DNA of 64,000 bases from assembly GCF_900078335.1 (NCBI RefSeq), contig NZ_FKBR01000046.1, positions 186,001 through 250,000 on the forward strand, read 5' to 3'. The stretch's first letter is position 1. Every line of letters starts with the position of its first letter. Positions 17,930-25,848 of this stretch are shown in pieces. The notes beneath the pieces were generated by a model, which saw only the letters and a list, made by a program, of their open reading frames with translations, searched no databases and was not told the origin of the DNA. Position numbers and translations under genes: made by a program. This stretch comes from Bordetella trematum. Lineage in GTDB: Bacteria; Pseudomonadota; Gammaproteobacteria; Burkholderiales; Burkholderiaceae_B.

Positions 17930-18349
17930 TCAGCGGCGCGGCCCGGACCAGAGCGAAAAGGCCCCCATGCCCACCAGCATGGCGATGGCGAAGGTCAGCG
18001 CCTCTTCATAGCCCTGCGCGGCCGTCACGATGGCCGGCCCCGGGCACAGGCCAACCAGCCCCCAGCCCAGGCCGAACACCACCGCCCCGGCCAACAGACG
18101 CCGATCGATGCGCCATGCCGTCGGCCACTGCAGGGGCGCGCCGGCGGTCAGCGTCACGCCTCGTTTCTTGAGACGCGCATAGGCGGGTGCGGTGACCGCG
18201 ATGGCGCCCAGCATCACCAGCGCCAGCGACGGATCCCACTGCCCGCCGATATCCAGGAACGCCAGCACTTTGGCCGGATCGGCCATGCCGGAAACCATGA
18301 GGCCCAGGCCGAACAGCAGGCCGCTCAACAAGGCAAATAGCAGGTGCAT
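17930..18349 (-). CDS. YeeE/YedE half-transporter, DUF6691 type
   Basis: This 139-residue membrane protein has four hydrophobic segments, the start MHLLFALLSGLLFGLGLMVS and the Cys-containing GLVGLCPGPAIV near the end. YeeE/YedE (TsuA-like) proteins import thiosulfate or related sulfur compounds through conserved cysteines. In this subgroup the fold is split in two proteins, and the partner half is encoded one base upstream at 18351-18782. The module is co-directional with a BigR-like repressor gene. Confidence 0.87.
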   Translation of the reverse strand: MHLLFALLSGLLFGLGLMVSGMADPAKVLAFLDIGGQWDPSLALVMLGAIAVTAPAYARLKKRGVTLTAGAPLQWPTAWRIDRRLLAGAVVFGLGWGLVGLCPGPAIVTAAQGYEEALTFAIAMLVGMGAFSLWSGPRR

Positions 18350-18350
18350 T

Positions 18351-18782
18351 TCAGGCTCCGATGACGTGACGCATGACGGCGACGACCGCCATGGCGGTCG
18401 CCATGAACACGGCCACCGCCGCAAACGAACGCGGCGCCCCGCGCGATAGCCCGCATACGCCGTGGCCGCTGGTGCAGCCCGAACCCAGCCGCGAACCGAA
18501 GCCCACCAGCAGGCCGGCCAGGATCAGCACCGGCGTCGATACCGTGATCTCGGGCGCATGCGGCGTGGCAAACACCCGGTACAACCAGGGCGCCAGCACC
18601 AGCCCGGCGACGAACGCCACCCGCCAGGCGCCGCCCGGCGCCGGCGGCACCAGCGCACCCAGGATGCCGCTGATCCCCGCGATACGACCCAGCGTCGCCA
18701 TCAGGAGCACGGCGGCCGCGCCGATCATCAGGCCCCCGATCAGGGATGAAAAAGGCGTGAAAGACGCCCAGGCTATCGTCAT
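18351..18782 (-). CDS. YeeE/YedE half-transporter (DUF395)
   Basis: The 143-residue membrane protein has four hydrophobic segments and carries GFGSRLGSGCTSGHGVCGLS near residue 105, the Cys motif of sulfur transporters of the YeeE/YedE (PmpA/PmpB-like) family. It overlaps the regulator gene upstream by four bases (ATGA), so the two are translationally coupled, and runs straight into its partner half. Likely role: movement of reduced sulfur species across the inner membrane under persulfide control. Confidence 0.9.
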   Translation of the reverse strand: MTIAWASFTPFSSLIGGLMIGAAAVLLMATLGRIAGISGILGALVPPAPGGAWRVAFVAGLVLAPWLYRVFATPHAPEITVSTPVLILAGLLVGFGSRLGSGCTSGHGVCGLSRGAPRSFAAVAVFMATAMAVVAVMRHVIGA

Positions 18783-19114
18783 GACAGAAGCTCCCGGGTC
18801 TGGCCGCAGAACAGCCCCGACAAGGTTTTCATGATTTGCGTGATTTCGCGGCGGGCCATGCGGTAGTAAATATATTTGCCTTCGCGCCGGGTGGCTACCA
18901 GGCCTTCATCGCGCAGCACGCCGAGCTGTTGCGACAGCGAAGGCTGGCGAATACCGCTGCCGGCCTCGAGCTCGCCGACATTGCGCTCGCCTTCGAGCAA
19001 CTGGCACAGCAGCAGCAGGCGATCCGGGTTGGCCAGGGCCTTGAGCAGCGCGCTGCATTCGTCGGCCGAGGCGCGCAAGGCCTGGATATCTGCCGCAGTC
19101 AGAGGAGCATCCAT
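18779..19114 (-). CDS. ArsR-family repressor, BigR/SqrR-like persulfide sensor
   Basis: The 111-residue winged-helix repressor has ELEAGSGIRQPSLSQQLGVLRDEGLV as its DNA-binding unit. Two cysteines, in LLLLCQLLEGE (about residue 37) and LFCGQTRELL (about 102), sit where BigR/SqrR proteins use a Cys pair that forms a tetrasulfide or disulfide and releases DNA. The ArsR/SmtB metal-binding motif ELCVCDL is missing (ERNVGEL instead). It is divergent from the persulfide dioxygenase-like gene across an 81-base AT-rich spacer with a perfect palindrome. Confidence 0.87.
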   Translation of the reverse strand: MDAPLTAADIQALRASADECSALLKALANPDRLLLLCQLLEGERNVGELEAGSGIRQPSLSQQLGVLRDEGLVATRREGKYIYYRMARREITQIMKTLSGLFCGQTRELLS

Positions 19115-19146
19115 GGGAGGGACTTGAATGAGGAAGAAAACATTAT

Positions 19147-19175
19147 ATTTATTGATATACTATAAATCAATAAAT
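19147..19175. promoter_or_regulatory. Probable BigR-type operator
   Basis: Perfect 10-base arms ATTTATTGAT (19147-19156) and ATCAATAAAT (19166-19175) flank a 9-base spacer. The site lies in an AT-rich island between the repressor gene and the divergent dioxygenase gene, 21 bases from the latter's ATG. BigR-like repressors bind AT-rich dyads that overlap the promoter, so binding here could shut off both directions. Confidence 0.7.
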
Positions 19176-19195
19176 TATTAACCCAGGAGCGCCCG

Positions 19196-20059
19196 ATGAC
19201 GACACCGCATATCCAGGCTTTTTTCGATGCCGTGACCGGCACGATCAGCTACGTGGTCTATGACGCCCCGGACGGCCATTGCGCGGTGATCGACGCAGTG
19301 CTGGACTACGACCCCAAGTCCGGGCGGACCTCGACGGCCAACGCCGACCGCCTGGCCGTTTTCGTGCGCGAACAGCGGCTGCGCTGCGACTGGATCCTGG
19401 AGACCCACGCCCACGCCGACCACCTCTCTGCCGCCCCCTATCTGCAGAACCTGCTTGGCGGCGTCATCGCCATCGGCCAGGGCATCCGCGACGTACAGGC
19501 TACCTTCAAGCCCATCTTCAACCTGGAGCCGGGTTTTACGCCCGACGGCTCCCAGTTCGGCCATCTGTTTGCGCCCGACGAAACCTTCGCCATCGGCGCG
19601 CTCACCGCGCGCGCCCTGCATGTGCCGGGCCACACGCCGGCCGACATGGCCTACCAGATCGGTGACAGCGTGTTCGTCGGCGACACCCTGTTCATGCCCG
19701 ATGTCGGCACGGCACGCTGCGACTTCCCCGGTGGCGACGCCACCCGGCTCTACCGCTCCATCCGCCACCTGCTGGCGCTGCCCCCGCAGACGCGGCTTTT
19801 CATGTGCCACGACTATCCCCCGCCCGGACGCGAACCGGCCTGGGAGTGCACCGTGGCCGAGCAGCGCGCCGGCAACATCCACGTGCGCGACGGCGTGGAC
19901 GAGGCCGCCTTCGTCGCCATGCGCCAGGCGCGAGACGCCACCCTGGCGATGCCGACGCTGATCCTGCCGTCGATCCAGGTCAACATCCGCGCCGGCCAGC
20001 TGCCGGCGGCCGAAGACAACGGCACGCGCTACCTGAAGATTCCGCTGGACCGGCTATAA
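19196..20059 (+). CDS. Metallo-beta-lactamase-fold persulfide dioxygenase-like protein (Blh type)
   Basis: This 287-residue protein has the metal-binding motif THAHADHLSA (about residues 66-75), a later GH in VPGHTPADM and the Asp in FVGDTLFMPDVGTARCDF. This mononuclear-iron MBL-fold pattern is that of ETHE1/Blh persulfide dioxygenases, which oxidise glutathione persulfide to sulfite. The linked BigR-like repressor and YeeE/YedE pair match known H2S detoxification modules. AGGAG precedes the ATG. There is no rhodanese domain fused to it. Confidence 0.9.
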   Translation: MTTPHIQAFFDAVTGTISYVVYDAPDGHCAVIDAVLDYDPKSGRTSTANADRLAVFVREQRLRCDWILETHAHADHLSAAPYLQNLLGGVIAIGQGIRDVQATFKPIFNLEPGFTPDGSQFGHLFAPDETFAIGALTARALHVPGHTPADMAYQIGDSVFVGDTLFMPDVGTARCDFPGGDATRLYRSIRHLLALPPQTRLFMCHDYPPPGREPAWECTVAEQRAGNIHVRDGVDEAAFVAMRQARDATLAMPTLILPSIQVNIRAGQLPAAEDNGTRYLKIPLDRL

Positions 20060-20133
20060 AGCTTCGGCGTGGCGCTTGCGCGGGCGGCGGTTATCACGCA
20101 ACATCGGGCGCTGAATCGCCTACCGGAGCCTCC

Positions 20134-21600
20134 ATGTTCAGCGAAGCCGAAACCGACCCCACCCTGTCGGCCGACGAATACAAACCCCGCGCGCTGCGAT
20201 TACGCACTGCGCTGCTCAAGGCCCAGTACGCACGCCTGGAACGGGCCGATCGCAGCCTGCTCATCGTGGTCGCCGGCATCGATGGCGCCGGCAAGGGCCA
20301 GACCATCAACCTGCTGAACAACTGGATGGACCCGCGCCACATCCACACGCTGGCCTTCGGCGAACCGGATGCGCGCGAAAACCAGTTCCCGCCGCTGTGG
20401 CGCTACTGGAACGCCATGCCTGCCAAGGGCGAGACCGGCGTGGTGTTCGGTTCCTGGTACTCGCGACTGCTGCGCGAGTGCTACCGCAAGAAGTTCAACC
20501 CCGAGCGCGCCGAGGCGCTGGCCGCGCAGATCCGCCGCTTCGAAACCATGCTGACCGCCGAAGGCGTGCAGATCGTGAAGCTCTGGTTCCATCTGTCGCC
20601 CCAGGCTCAGGCCGCGCGCATAGAGCGCCTGAACGCCAGCCCGGAAACCTCCTGGCAGGTCTCGCCCGACGACTACAAGGTGCAGAAGAAGTTCGACCGC
20701 ATCCGTGATGCGGCGCAACTCGCGCTGGCGCAGACCGATATCGACCACGCCCCTTGGGTGGTGATCCCCAGCGCCGACGACAATCTGCGCACCATCCGCT
20801 GCGCCGAGACCATTCTGGCCACCATGAAGCGCCGCGCTATCCCGGTGGTGGCGCGCGTCAGCCAGCAACTGCCGCGCCTGGGGCCCATCCCGGATCGGCT
20901 GGGCGAGCTGGATTACGACGCTCACGAAGCCAAGCACGACTACGACAGCGAACTGGGCCTGCTGCAGGGCCGCCTTGCGCGCGCCGTGCGCAGCCCTGCC
21001 TTTGCGCAACGCTCGCTGGTCCTGGCCTTCGAGGGCCAGGACGCCGCCGGCAAGGGCGGCGCCATCCAGCGCGTGGTCGAGTCCCTGGACGCCCGCCAGT
21101 ACGACATCACGCCCATCGCCGCGCCGGCCGCCTATGAACAGGCGCGCCCGTATCTGTGGCGCTTCTGGCGCCACGTGCCGGCCCACAACCGCGTCGCCCT
21201 TTTCGATCGCAGCTGGTACGGCCGGGTGCTGGTCGAACGGGTCGAAGGCCTCACCCCGCCCGGGTTGTGGCGACGCGCCTATGGCGAGATCAACGACTTC
21301 GAACACCAGCTCACAGAAAGCGGCGCCATCGTGCTCAAGTTCTGGATGGCGATCACCCAGGACGTCCAGCTCGAACGCTTCAAAGAGCGCGAGGCCACAC
21401 CCTTCAAGCGCTACAAGATCACGGCCGAGGATTGGCGCAATCGCGACAAATGGGATGAGTACGCCCTGGCGGCCAACGAAATGATGGCGCGCACCGATCT
21501 GCCGCACGCCCCCTGGCATCTCATCCCGGCCAACGACAAGCGCCATGCCCGCCTGCAGGTGCTGCGCGCCATCGTGAGCGCGCTCGAGTCCCGCCTCTAG
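20134..21600 (+). CDS. pap: Polyphosphate:AMP phosphotransferase, two-domain PPK2
   Basis: The enzyme phosphorylates nucleoside monophosphates at the expense of polyphosphate. The 488-residue protein consists of two tandem PPK2 kinase domains, each with a Walker A: AGIDGAGKG (about residue 50) and EGQDAAGKGG (about 303). Lid and Walker B-like segments FGSWYSR and FDRSWYGRVL follow in each. Full-length two-domain proteins are the class II Pap type acting on AMP. The ATG at 20134 follows a CGGAG site. The GNAT gene begins 29 bases later. Confidence 0.92.
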   Translation: MFSEAETDPTLSADEYKPRALRLRTALLKAQYARLERADRSLLIVVAGIDGAGKGQTINLLNNWMDPRHIHTLAFGEPDARENQFPPLWRYWNAMPAKGETGVVFGSWYSRLLRECYRKKFNPERAEALAAQIRRFETMLTAEGVQIVKLWFHLSPQAQAARIERLNASPETSWQVSPDDYKVQKKFDRIRDAAQLALAQTDIDHAPWVVIPSADDNLRTIRCAETILATMKRRAIPVVARVSQQLPRLGPIPDRLGELDYDAHEAKHDYDSELGLLQGRLARAVRSPAFAQRSLVLAFEGQDAAGKGGAIQRVVESLDARQYDITPIAAPAAYEQARPYLWRFWRHVPAHNRVALFDRSWYGRVLVERVEGLTPPGLWRRAYGEINDFEHQLTESGAIVLKFWMAITQDVQLERFKEREATPFKRYKITAEDWRNRDKWDEYALAANEMMARTDLPHAPWHLIPANDKRHARLQVLRAIVSALESRL

Positions 21601-21629
21601 TCTTGCCCGCCATCCACCAGGAGCCTCCC

Positions 21630-22082
21630 ATGAGCACGATTACCATCCGTCCCGCCACCGCCGCCGACTTCGACGCCTGGCTGCCGCTTTGGCAGGGCTA
21701 CCAGGATTTCTATCAGGTCGACATCGCCGATGACGTCACGCGCCAGACGTGGCAGCGCCTGCTCGACCCGGCCGAGCCCATGCACCTTGCGCTGGCCATC
21801 GACGCCAAAGGACGCGCCATCGGCATGGTGCACTGGATCTATCACCGCTCGACCTGGACCCAGGGGCCCTATGTCTATCTGCAGGATCTCTACGTGACGT
21901 CCGATGCGCGTGGCACCGGCGCCGGCCGCGCCCTGATCGAGCATGTCTACGCGGATGCCCGCGCCCATGACGCGGCGCGCGTGTACTGGCTCACCCACGA
22001 AAGCAACCAGACCGCCATCCAGCTCTATGACCGCATCGCCGACCGCTCCGGGTTCATCCAGTACCGCAAGGTGATGGCATGA
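21630..22082 (+). CDS. GNAT-family N-acetyltransferase
   Basis: A single-domain GNAT protein of 150 residues. It opens with TIRPATAADFDAWLPLWQGY, has the acetyl-CoA pyrophosphate loop DLYVTSDARGTGAGRALIEH (about residues 88-107) and ends with the usual THESNQTAIQLYDRIA helix. The acceptor substrate cannot be predicted. Its stop overlaps the start of the HIT gene by four bases (ATGA). Confidence 0.88.
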   Translation: MSTITIRPATAADFDAWLPLWQGYQDFYQVDIADDVTRQTWQRLLDPAEPMHLALAIDAKGRAIGMVHWIYHRSTWTQGPYVYLQDLYVTSDARGTGAGRALIEHVYADARAHDAARVYWLTHESNQTAIQLYDRIADRSGFIQYRKVMA

Positions 22083-22549
22083 CCACACGCGACCCGGACT
22101 GTCCGCTTTGCCAGAGCGAGGGCGGCACGCTGCTCTGGCAAGGGCCGCAGCTGCGGGTGATCGAAGTGGACGATCCGGATTACCCGGGCTTTACGCGCGT
22201 GGTCTGGAACGCCCATCTGCCCGAGATGACCAGCCTGTCGCACCATGGCCGCGATCTGCTGATGCGCGCGGTCTACGCCGTGGAGCAGGCTCAGCGCGAC
22301 ACGCTGCATCCGGACAAGGTCAACCTGGCCTCGCTGGGCAACATGGTGCCGCACCTGCACTGGCACATCATCCCGCGCTGGCGCGAGGATCGCCACTTTC
22401 CCAACGCGGTCTGGGCGGCGCCCAGCTTCGGCGCCGGGGCCGAGCCGCCGGCTTTCCTGGCGCGCCGCGAAGCGCTCGCGCAGCGCCTGCCGCGCTACCG
22501 CAACCGCCTGGTCGAAACCATGGACAACTGGCTGCTGGGCGCCGGCTGA
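22079..22549 (+). CDS. HIT-family nucleotide hydrolase/transferase
   Basis: This 156-residue protein has the histidine triad HLHWHIIPRW (about residues 94-103), with H-x-H-x-H arrangement and a preceding KVNLASLGNMV segment. HIT proteins hydrolyse or transfer nucleoside monophosphates from dinucleotides or phosphoramidates. An N-terminal CPLCQ Cys pair could bind zinc. It is translationally coupled to the preceding acetyltransferase gene. Confidence 0.9.
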   Translation: MTTRDPDCPLCQSEGGTLLWQGPQLRVIEVDDPDYPGFTRVVWNAHLPEMTSLSHHGRDLLMRAVYAVEQAQRDTLHPDKVNLASLGNMVPHLHWHIIPRWREDRHFPNAVWAAPSFGAGAEPPAFLARREALAQRLPRYRNRLVETMDNWLLGAG

Positions 22550-22558
22550 ACACCGGCC

Positions 22559-22972
22559 TCAGCGCGTGGTTCCCAGCGCCACGCCGCGCAACAGGCGCAA
22601 GGCGGCCTCGCGCGCGCCGGGCTCATCCGGGGCGACCACGAACGGCACCTCGAAGGCCCGGCTCATTTTCTCGGCCTGCTGGCTGACGCGAATCAAGGCC
22701 TGAGGATCCGGCTGCACCGCCACGAAACCGCGGCACTTCTGGCGCAGACGCGGCATGTTGTCGGTCTGCCACCGCACCATCTGCTTGCGATCCTCGTGAT
22801 CGATCTCGGCATCGAGATTCATCACCACCAGCACATAAGGCACCTCGCTGGCGGTCAGCATTTCCATCTCGCGGATCCATTGCTCGGCGCAACCCTGGGG
22901 CGCCTGGGCATGGCGCGCGAAAACCAGCGGGAACTGGCTCAGATCATGGTATTGAAAGTGCACGGGATTCAT
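22559..22972 (-). CDS. Conserved protein of unknown function coupled to a Fur paralogue
   Basis: I do not recognise this 137-residue protein. It looks soluble and alpha/beta, with an aromatic N-terminus (NPVHFQYHDLSQFP), the segment PYVLVVMNLDAEIDHEDRK and a later FVVAPDEPGAREAA. No signal peptide or membrane segment is seen. It overlaps the upstream Fur-like gene by four bases (ATGA), so it is made with that regulator and may be tied to metal or redox response, but this is only context. Confidence 0.65.
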   Translation of the reverse strand: MNPVHFQYHDLSQFPLVFARHAQAPQGCAEQWIREMEMLTASEVPYVLVVMNLDAEIDHEDRKQMVRWQTDNMPRLRQKCRGFVAVQPDPQALIRVSQQAEKMSRAFEVPFVVAPDEPGAREAALRLLRGVALGTTR

Positions 22973-23400
22973 TCAAAAACTCCTTTGATCGCGTTGCGGC
23001 ACTGCGCGCAACGCCCATACAGGGACAAGCTATAGCTGTCCAACACAAAACCATGGCGCGCGGCGCGGCGGCGCGCCTGTTCGGCGATGGCGGGGTCGCT
23101 GCTTTCGGCAACTGCCCCGCAGGCCGTGCAGACCAGATGGTCGTGCTGGCCTTTGGCGGCCAGTTCGAAAACGCTGGTCTGGGCATCGAACTGATGCCGT
23201 GCAAGCAATCCCGCGTGGGATAGCTGGCCCAATACCCGATACACCGTGGCCAGGCCGATATCCACCCTGCTCTGCATGAGCAGGCGGTAGACGTCGGCTG
23301 CGCTCAGATGACGCTCGGGGTAAAGCTCGAAGAGCTCTAAGATCTTCAAACGCGGGTAGGTCGCCTTCATGCCGGCTCCGCGCAAGGATGTCTGGTCCAT
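22969..23400 (-). CDS. Fur-family metalloregulator (Fur paralogue)
   Basis: This 143-residue Fur-family repressor has the winged helix with TYPRLKILELFELYPERHLSAADVY and GLATVYRVLGQLSHAGLL, then the dimerisation half with GQHDHLVCTACGAV and a second pair CAQC. The regulatory-site segment HHHDH of iron-sensing Fur is reduced to QHDH, so metal selectivity is uncertain. A second, clearly Zur-like family member is encoded at 54950. The start is taken at MDQTSLRG; an upstream in-frame ATG at 23427 is possible. A Fur-box-like dyad lies before it. Confidence 0.83.
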   Translation of the reverse strand: MDQTSLRGAGMKATYPRLKILELFELYPERHLSAADVYRLLMQSRVDIGLATVYRVLGQLSHAGLLARHQFDAQTSVFELAAKGQHDHLVCTACGAVAESSDPAIAEQARRRAARHGFVLDSYSLSLYGRCAQCRNAIKGVFE

Positions 23401-23428
23401 CGAGGCTCTCCTGAAATGCGAACTCAAT

Positions 23429-23451
23429 GAGAATGATGTACATTTTCATCA
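23429..23451. promoter_or_regulatory. Fur-box-like dyad between fur paralogue and araC-type gene
   Basis: An AT-rich imperfect palindrome centred on ATGTACAT (23436-23443) with outer matches TGA/TCA (23428-23430 with 23449-23451). It contains GAGAATGAT and ATTTTCATC half-sites that resemble Fur recognition units. It lies in the short divergent region, so the Fur paralogue may control itself and the AraC regulator. Confidence 0.45.
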
Positions 23452-23480
23452 CCGAGCGCTAACGAAAAGCCGTCATCAAT

Positions 23481-24308
23481 TTGCTCAAAGCTGCCAATCC
23501 TCCCCCCGCACCGGATCCGCACTGGTTGCTGGACCCCCACATCCTGGCGCGCGAGCGCGAGCCGCGCGGCATCGCCGTGCCCCCGCACTCGCATATCGAT
23601 GGCATGTTGTTGCTGGTCCAGGAAGGCCTGCTGTCGTTGCAGTGCGGCCAGGGTTTCGCGTCACTGACGCCGGGTCGACTGGCCTGGATTCCACCCGGCA
23701 TGCCGCTGCAGGCGCGCTGGTTCGGCCGCGCGCGCGGCACCTGCCTGTTCGTGCGGGCGCAGGCCTGCCAGGCGCTGCCCGCCACCACGCACGGCTGGCG
23801 CACGACTCCGCTCACCGAAGCACTGTTCCTGCGGCTGGCCAACGGCCTGCCGGCCAGCATGGATGATCTGCATGCGCGCCGCCTGTTCGAGCTGCTGGTG
23901 GCCGAACTGGCGCTGGACACGACCTGCGGCCTGTCACTGCCGCTGCCGCAGGACGAGCGCCTGCTGCAACTGGCCACCACTTTGCTGGAAACGCCCGATG
24001 ACGCACGCGGCATCGAAGCCTGGGCCCAGGCGCTGGCCATGTCGCCACGTACCCTGATGCGCCGCTTCCGGGCCGAGACCGGCGTCACCCTGGGGCAATG
24101 GCGCACCCAGGCGCGCATGCTGTGCGCGCTGGAGTTGCTTGCGCAGGGCGAGGCCGTCACGCAGGTGGCGCTGGCAGTGGGCTATGAAAGCACCAGCGCC
24201 TTCATCGGCAGTTTCCGTGAACAGTTCGGCGTGACGCCCAGCCGGTACATGGCCGGCCCCCCGCCGACGACGCTGCTGACGCCCTCAGGATCGATTGCAA
24301 GCCACTAG
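23481..24308 (+). CDS. AraC-family transcriptional regulator with cupin domain
   Basis: This 275-residue regulator has an N-terminal cupin-like sensor (PPHSHIDGMLLLVQEG with two His at about 36-38) and a C-terminal double helix-turn-helix (from about 170). The latter includes LAMSPRTLMRRFRAETGVTLGQWR and the second-helix motif VALAVGYESTSAFIGSFREQFG. The only in-frame start before the conserved fold is TTG at 23481, since a stop codon lies seven codons upstream. It is divergent from a Fur paralogue and convergent with an MFS exporter gene whose 3' end overlaps it by 24 bases. Confidence 0.85.
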   Translation: MLKAANPPPAPDPHWLLDPHILAREREPRGIAVPPHSHIDGMLLLVQEGLLSLQCGQGFASLTPGRLAWIPPGMPLQARWFGRARGTCLFVRAQACQALPATTHGWRTTPLTEALFLRLANGLPASMDDLHARRLFELLVAELALDTTCGLSLPLPQDERLLQLATTLLETPDDARGIEAWAQALAMSPRTLMRRFRAETGVTLGQWRTQARMLCALELLAQGEAVTQVALAVGYESTSAFIGSFREQFGVTPSRYMAGPPPTTLLTPSGSIASH

Positions 24309-25793
24309 CAGGGCGGCGCCCAGCAGCAGCGCGGTCACCCCGGCCATCACGGCGAAGAATCCGGCATCGAAAGCGCCCTTGGCCATTCCGGCCAGCTGTG
24401 CGCCCGCCTCCAGCGGCAGGGTCTGCGCCATCGCCAGCGCTTCATCCAGGCTGTCGCGCACCCGCGCGCTCATGTCCTGCGGCAGGCCACGGGCATAGAC
24501 GGCCGACAGCAACGACCCCATGAGGGTGACGCCCACCGCGCCGCCCAGTTCATAGGAAACCTCTTCGATCGAGGCGGCCATGCCGGCACGATCGGGCGGC
24601 GCGCTCTGCATGATGGTGCTGGAAGCCGCCGTCATGGCCGCGCCCAGGCCCAGCCCGAGCAATGCCAGCACCAGCATCTGCAATGTCTGGTCGCCGTCAT
24701 AACCCAGCCAGTAGCCGCCTGCGCCCAGCCCGGACAGCAAAAGCGATACCGCCAGCAACCGCCGCTCGCCCACGCGCGGCAGCAGCCAGCCGGCCAGCGG
24801 CCCGGCCACGAAGGCGGCAACCGGAATCGGCAGGATGAACAGCGCCGCCTCCAGCGGCGAGTAGTCCTGCACCAGCTGCAGACGTTGGGTGAGCACCAGT
24901 TCCATGCCCAGCAATGCCGCGGTGGTGAGCACGGCCGCAGCCACCGCCGAGCAGAACAGGCGGTTGCGAAACAGGCTGAAGTCGATCAGGGGGTAGGCCA
25001 TGCCGCGCTGGCGGCGCACGAAGATCCACAGGAAAACCACCCCCGCCAGCCCGGTTGCCAGCGCCACGTCCAGCGCCGGCGCGGGCCTGCCCAGCTCTTT
25101 CAGGGCATAGGCCGAGCACACCAGACCCACCATCACCTGCAGCGACCCGAGCACATCCCAGGGGTGGGCCGCCTGCGGGACGCTGCGCGCAATGCAGCGC
25201 CAGGCCAGCGGCAGGGCCAGCAGCACGATGGGCACATTTACCAGGAACACCGACCCCCACCAGAAATGCTCCAGCAGCATGCCGCCCACCACCGGCCCGA
25301 CGGCCGCCCCTCCCGAAGCCACGGAGGCCCACACCCCGATGGCCACGGCGCGCTCGCGCGCGTCGGTAAACGTCAGGCGGATGATCGACAGGGTGGCCGG
25401 CATCATCATGGCCGCGCCCACGGCCAGCAGCACGCGCGCGGCGATCAGCACCGCAGCGCTGGGCGCATAGGCAGCCGCCGCCGAAGCCAGGCCGAAGATC
25501 GCCAGCCCGCCCATGAACATGCGCTTGTGGCCCAGGCGGTCGCCCAGGGTGCCCATGCCGGGCAACAACCCGGCCACCACCAGGCCGTAGATATTGACGA
25601 TCCACAACTTGGCCGAGGCCGAGACCCCCAGCTCATGGGTCAGGCGCGGCAGGGCGGTGTACAGCACGGTCATGTCGACCACGATGAGCAACAGCGCGCT
25701 GGAAACGATGAACAGCACCAGCCAGCGCTGCGGCGTCACGGCGGCGGGCGAAGAAGAAGTCGGCACGGAAAGCATAGTGGCGCGATTCTCCAT
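24285..25793 (-). CDS. MFS drug exporter, DHA2 family (EmrB/QacA/SmvA-like)
   Basis: The 502-residue inner-membrane protein has about 14 hydrophobic segments, as expected for proton-coupled DHA2 exporters. Motif A appears as GTLGDRLGHKRMFMGG (about residues 83-98), motif D1 as VVDMTVLYTALPRL (about 38-51) and motif C as GAAVGPVVGGML (about 160). Such proteins expel cationic or lipophilic toxicants. It is divergent from a LysR gene with only about 50 bases between starts, a layout usual for an exporter and its own regulator. Confidence 0.9.
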   Translation of the reverse strand: MENRATMLSVPTSSSPAAVTPQRWLVLFIVSSALLLIVVDMTVLYTALPRLTHELGVSASAKLWIVNIYGLVVAGLLPGMGTLGDRLGHKRMFMGGLAIFGLASAAAAYAPSAAVLIAARVLLAVGAAMMMPATLSIIRLTFTDARERAVAIGVWASVASGGAAVGPVVGGMLLEHFWWGSVFLVNVPIVLLALPLAWRCIARSVPQAAHPWDVLGSLQVMVGLVCSAYALKELGRPAPALDVALATGLAGVVFLWIFVRRQRGMAYPLIDFSLFRNRLFCSAVAAAVLTTAALLGMELVLTQRLQLVQDYSPLEAALFILPIPVAAFVAGPLAGWLLPRVGERRLLAVSLLLSGLGAGGYWLGYDGDQTLQMLVLALLGLGLGAAMTAASSTIMQSAPPDRAGMAASIEEVSYELGGAVGVTLMGSLLSAVYARGLPQDMSARVRDSLDEALAMAQTLPLEAGAQLAGMAKGAFDAGFFAVMAGVTALLLGAALLVACNRS

Positions 25794-25819
25794 CTATTCA
25801 GGCGCCGGTACCAGTTAAA

Positions 25820-25842
25820 ATCCATCAATAAAATAGATGGAT
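25820..25842. promoter_or_regulatory. LysR-type binding site (ATC-N9-GAT) between exporter and lysR
   Basis: A perfect 7-base inverted repeat, ATCCATC (25820-25826) and GATGGAT (25836-25842), with a 9-base AT-only spacer. ATC-N9-GAT is the core motif of LysR-family recognition sites. It covers the upstream candidate ATG (25837) of the lysR gene, which favours the start at 25849. Confidence 0.55.
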
Positions 25843-25848
25843 AAAGCC

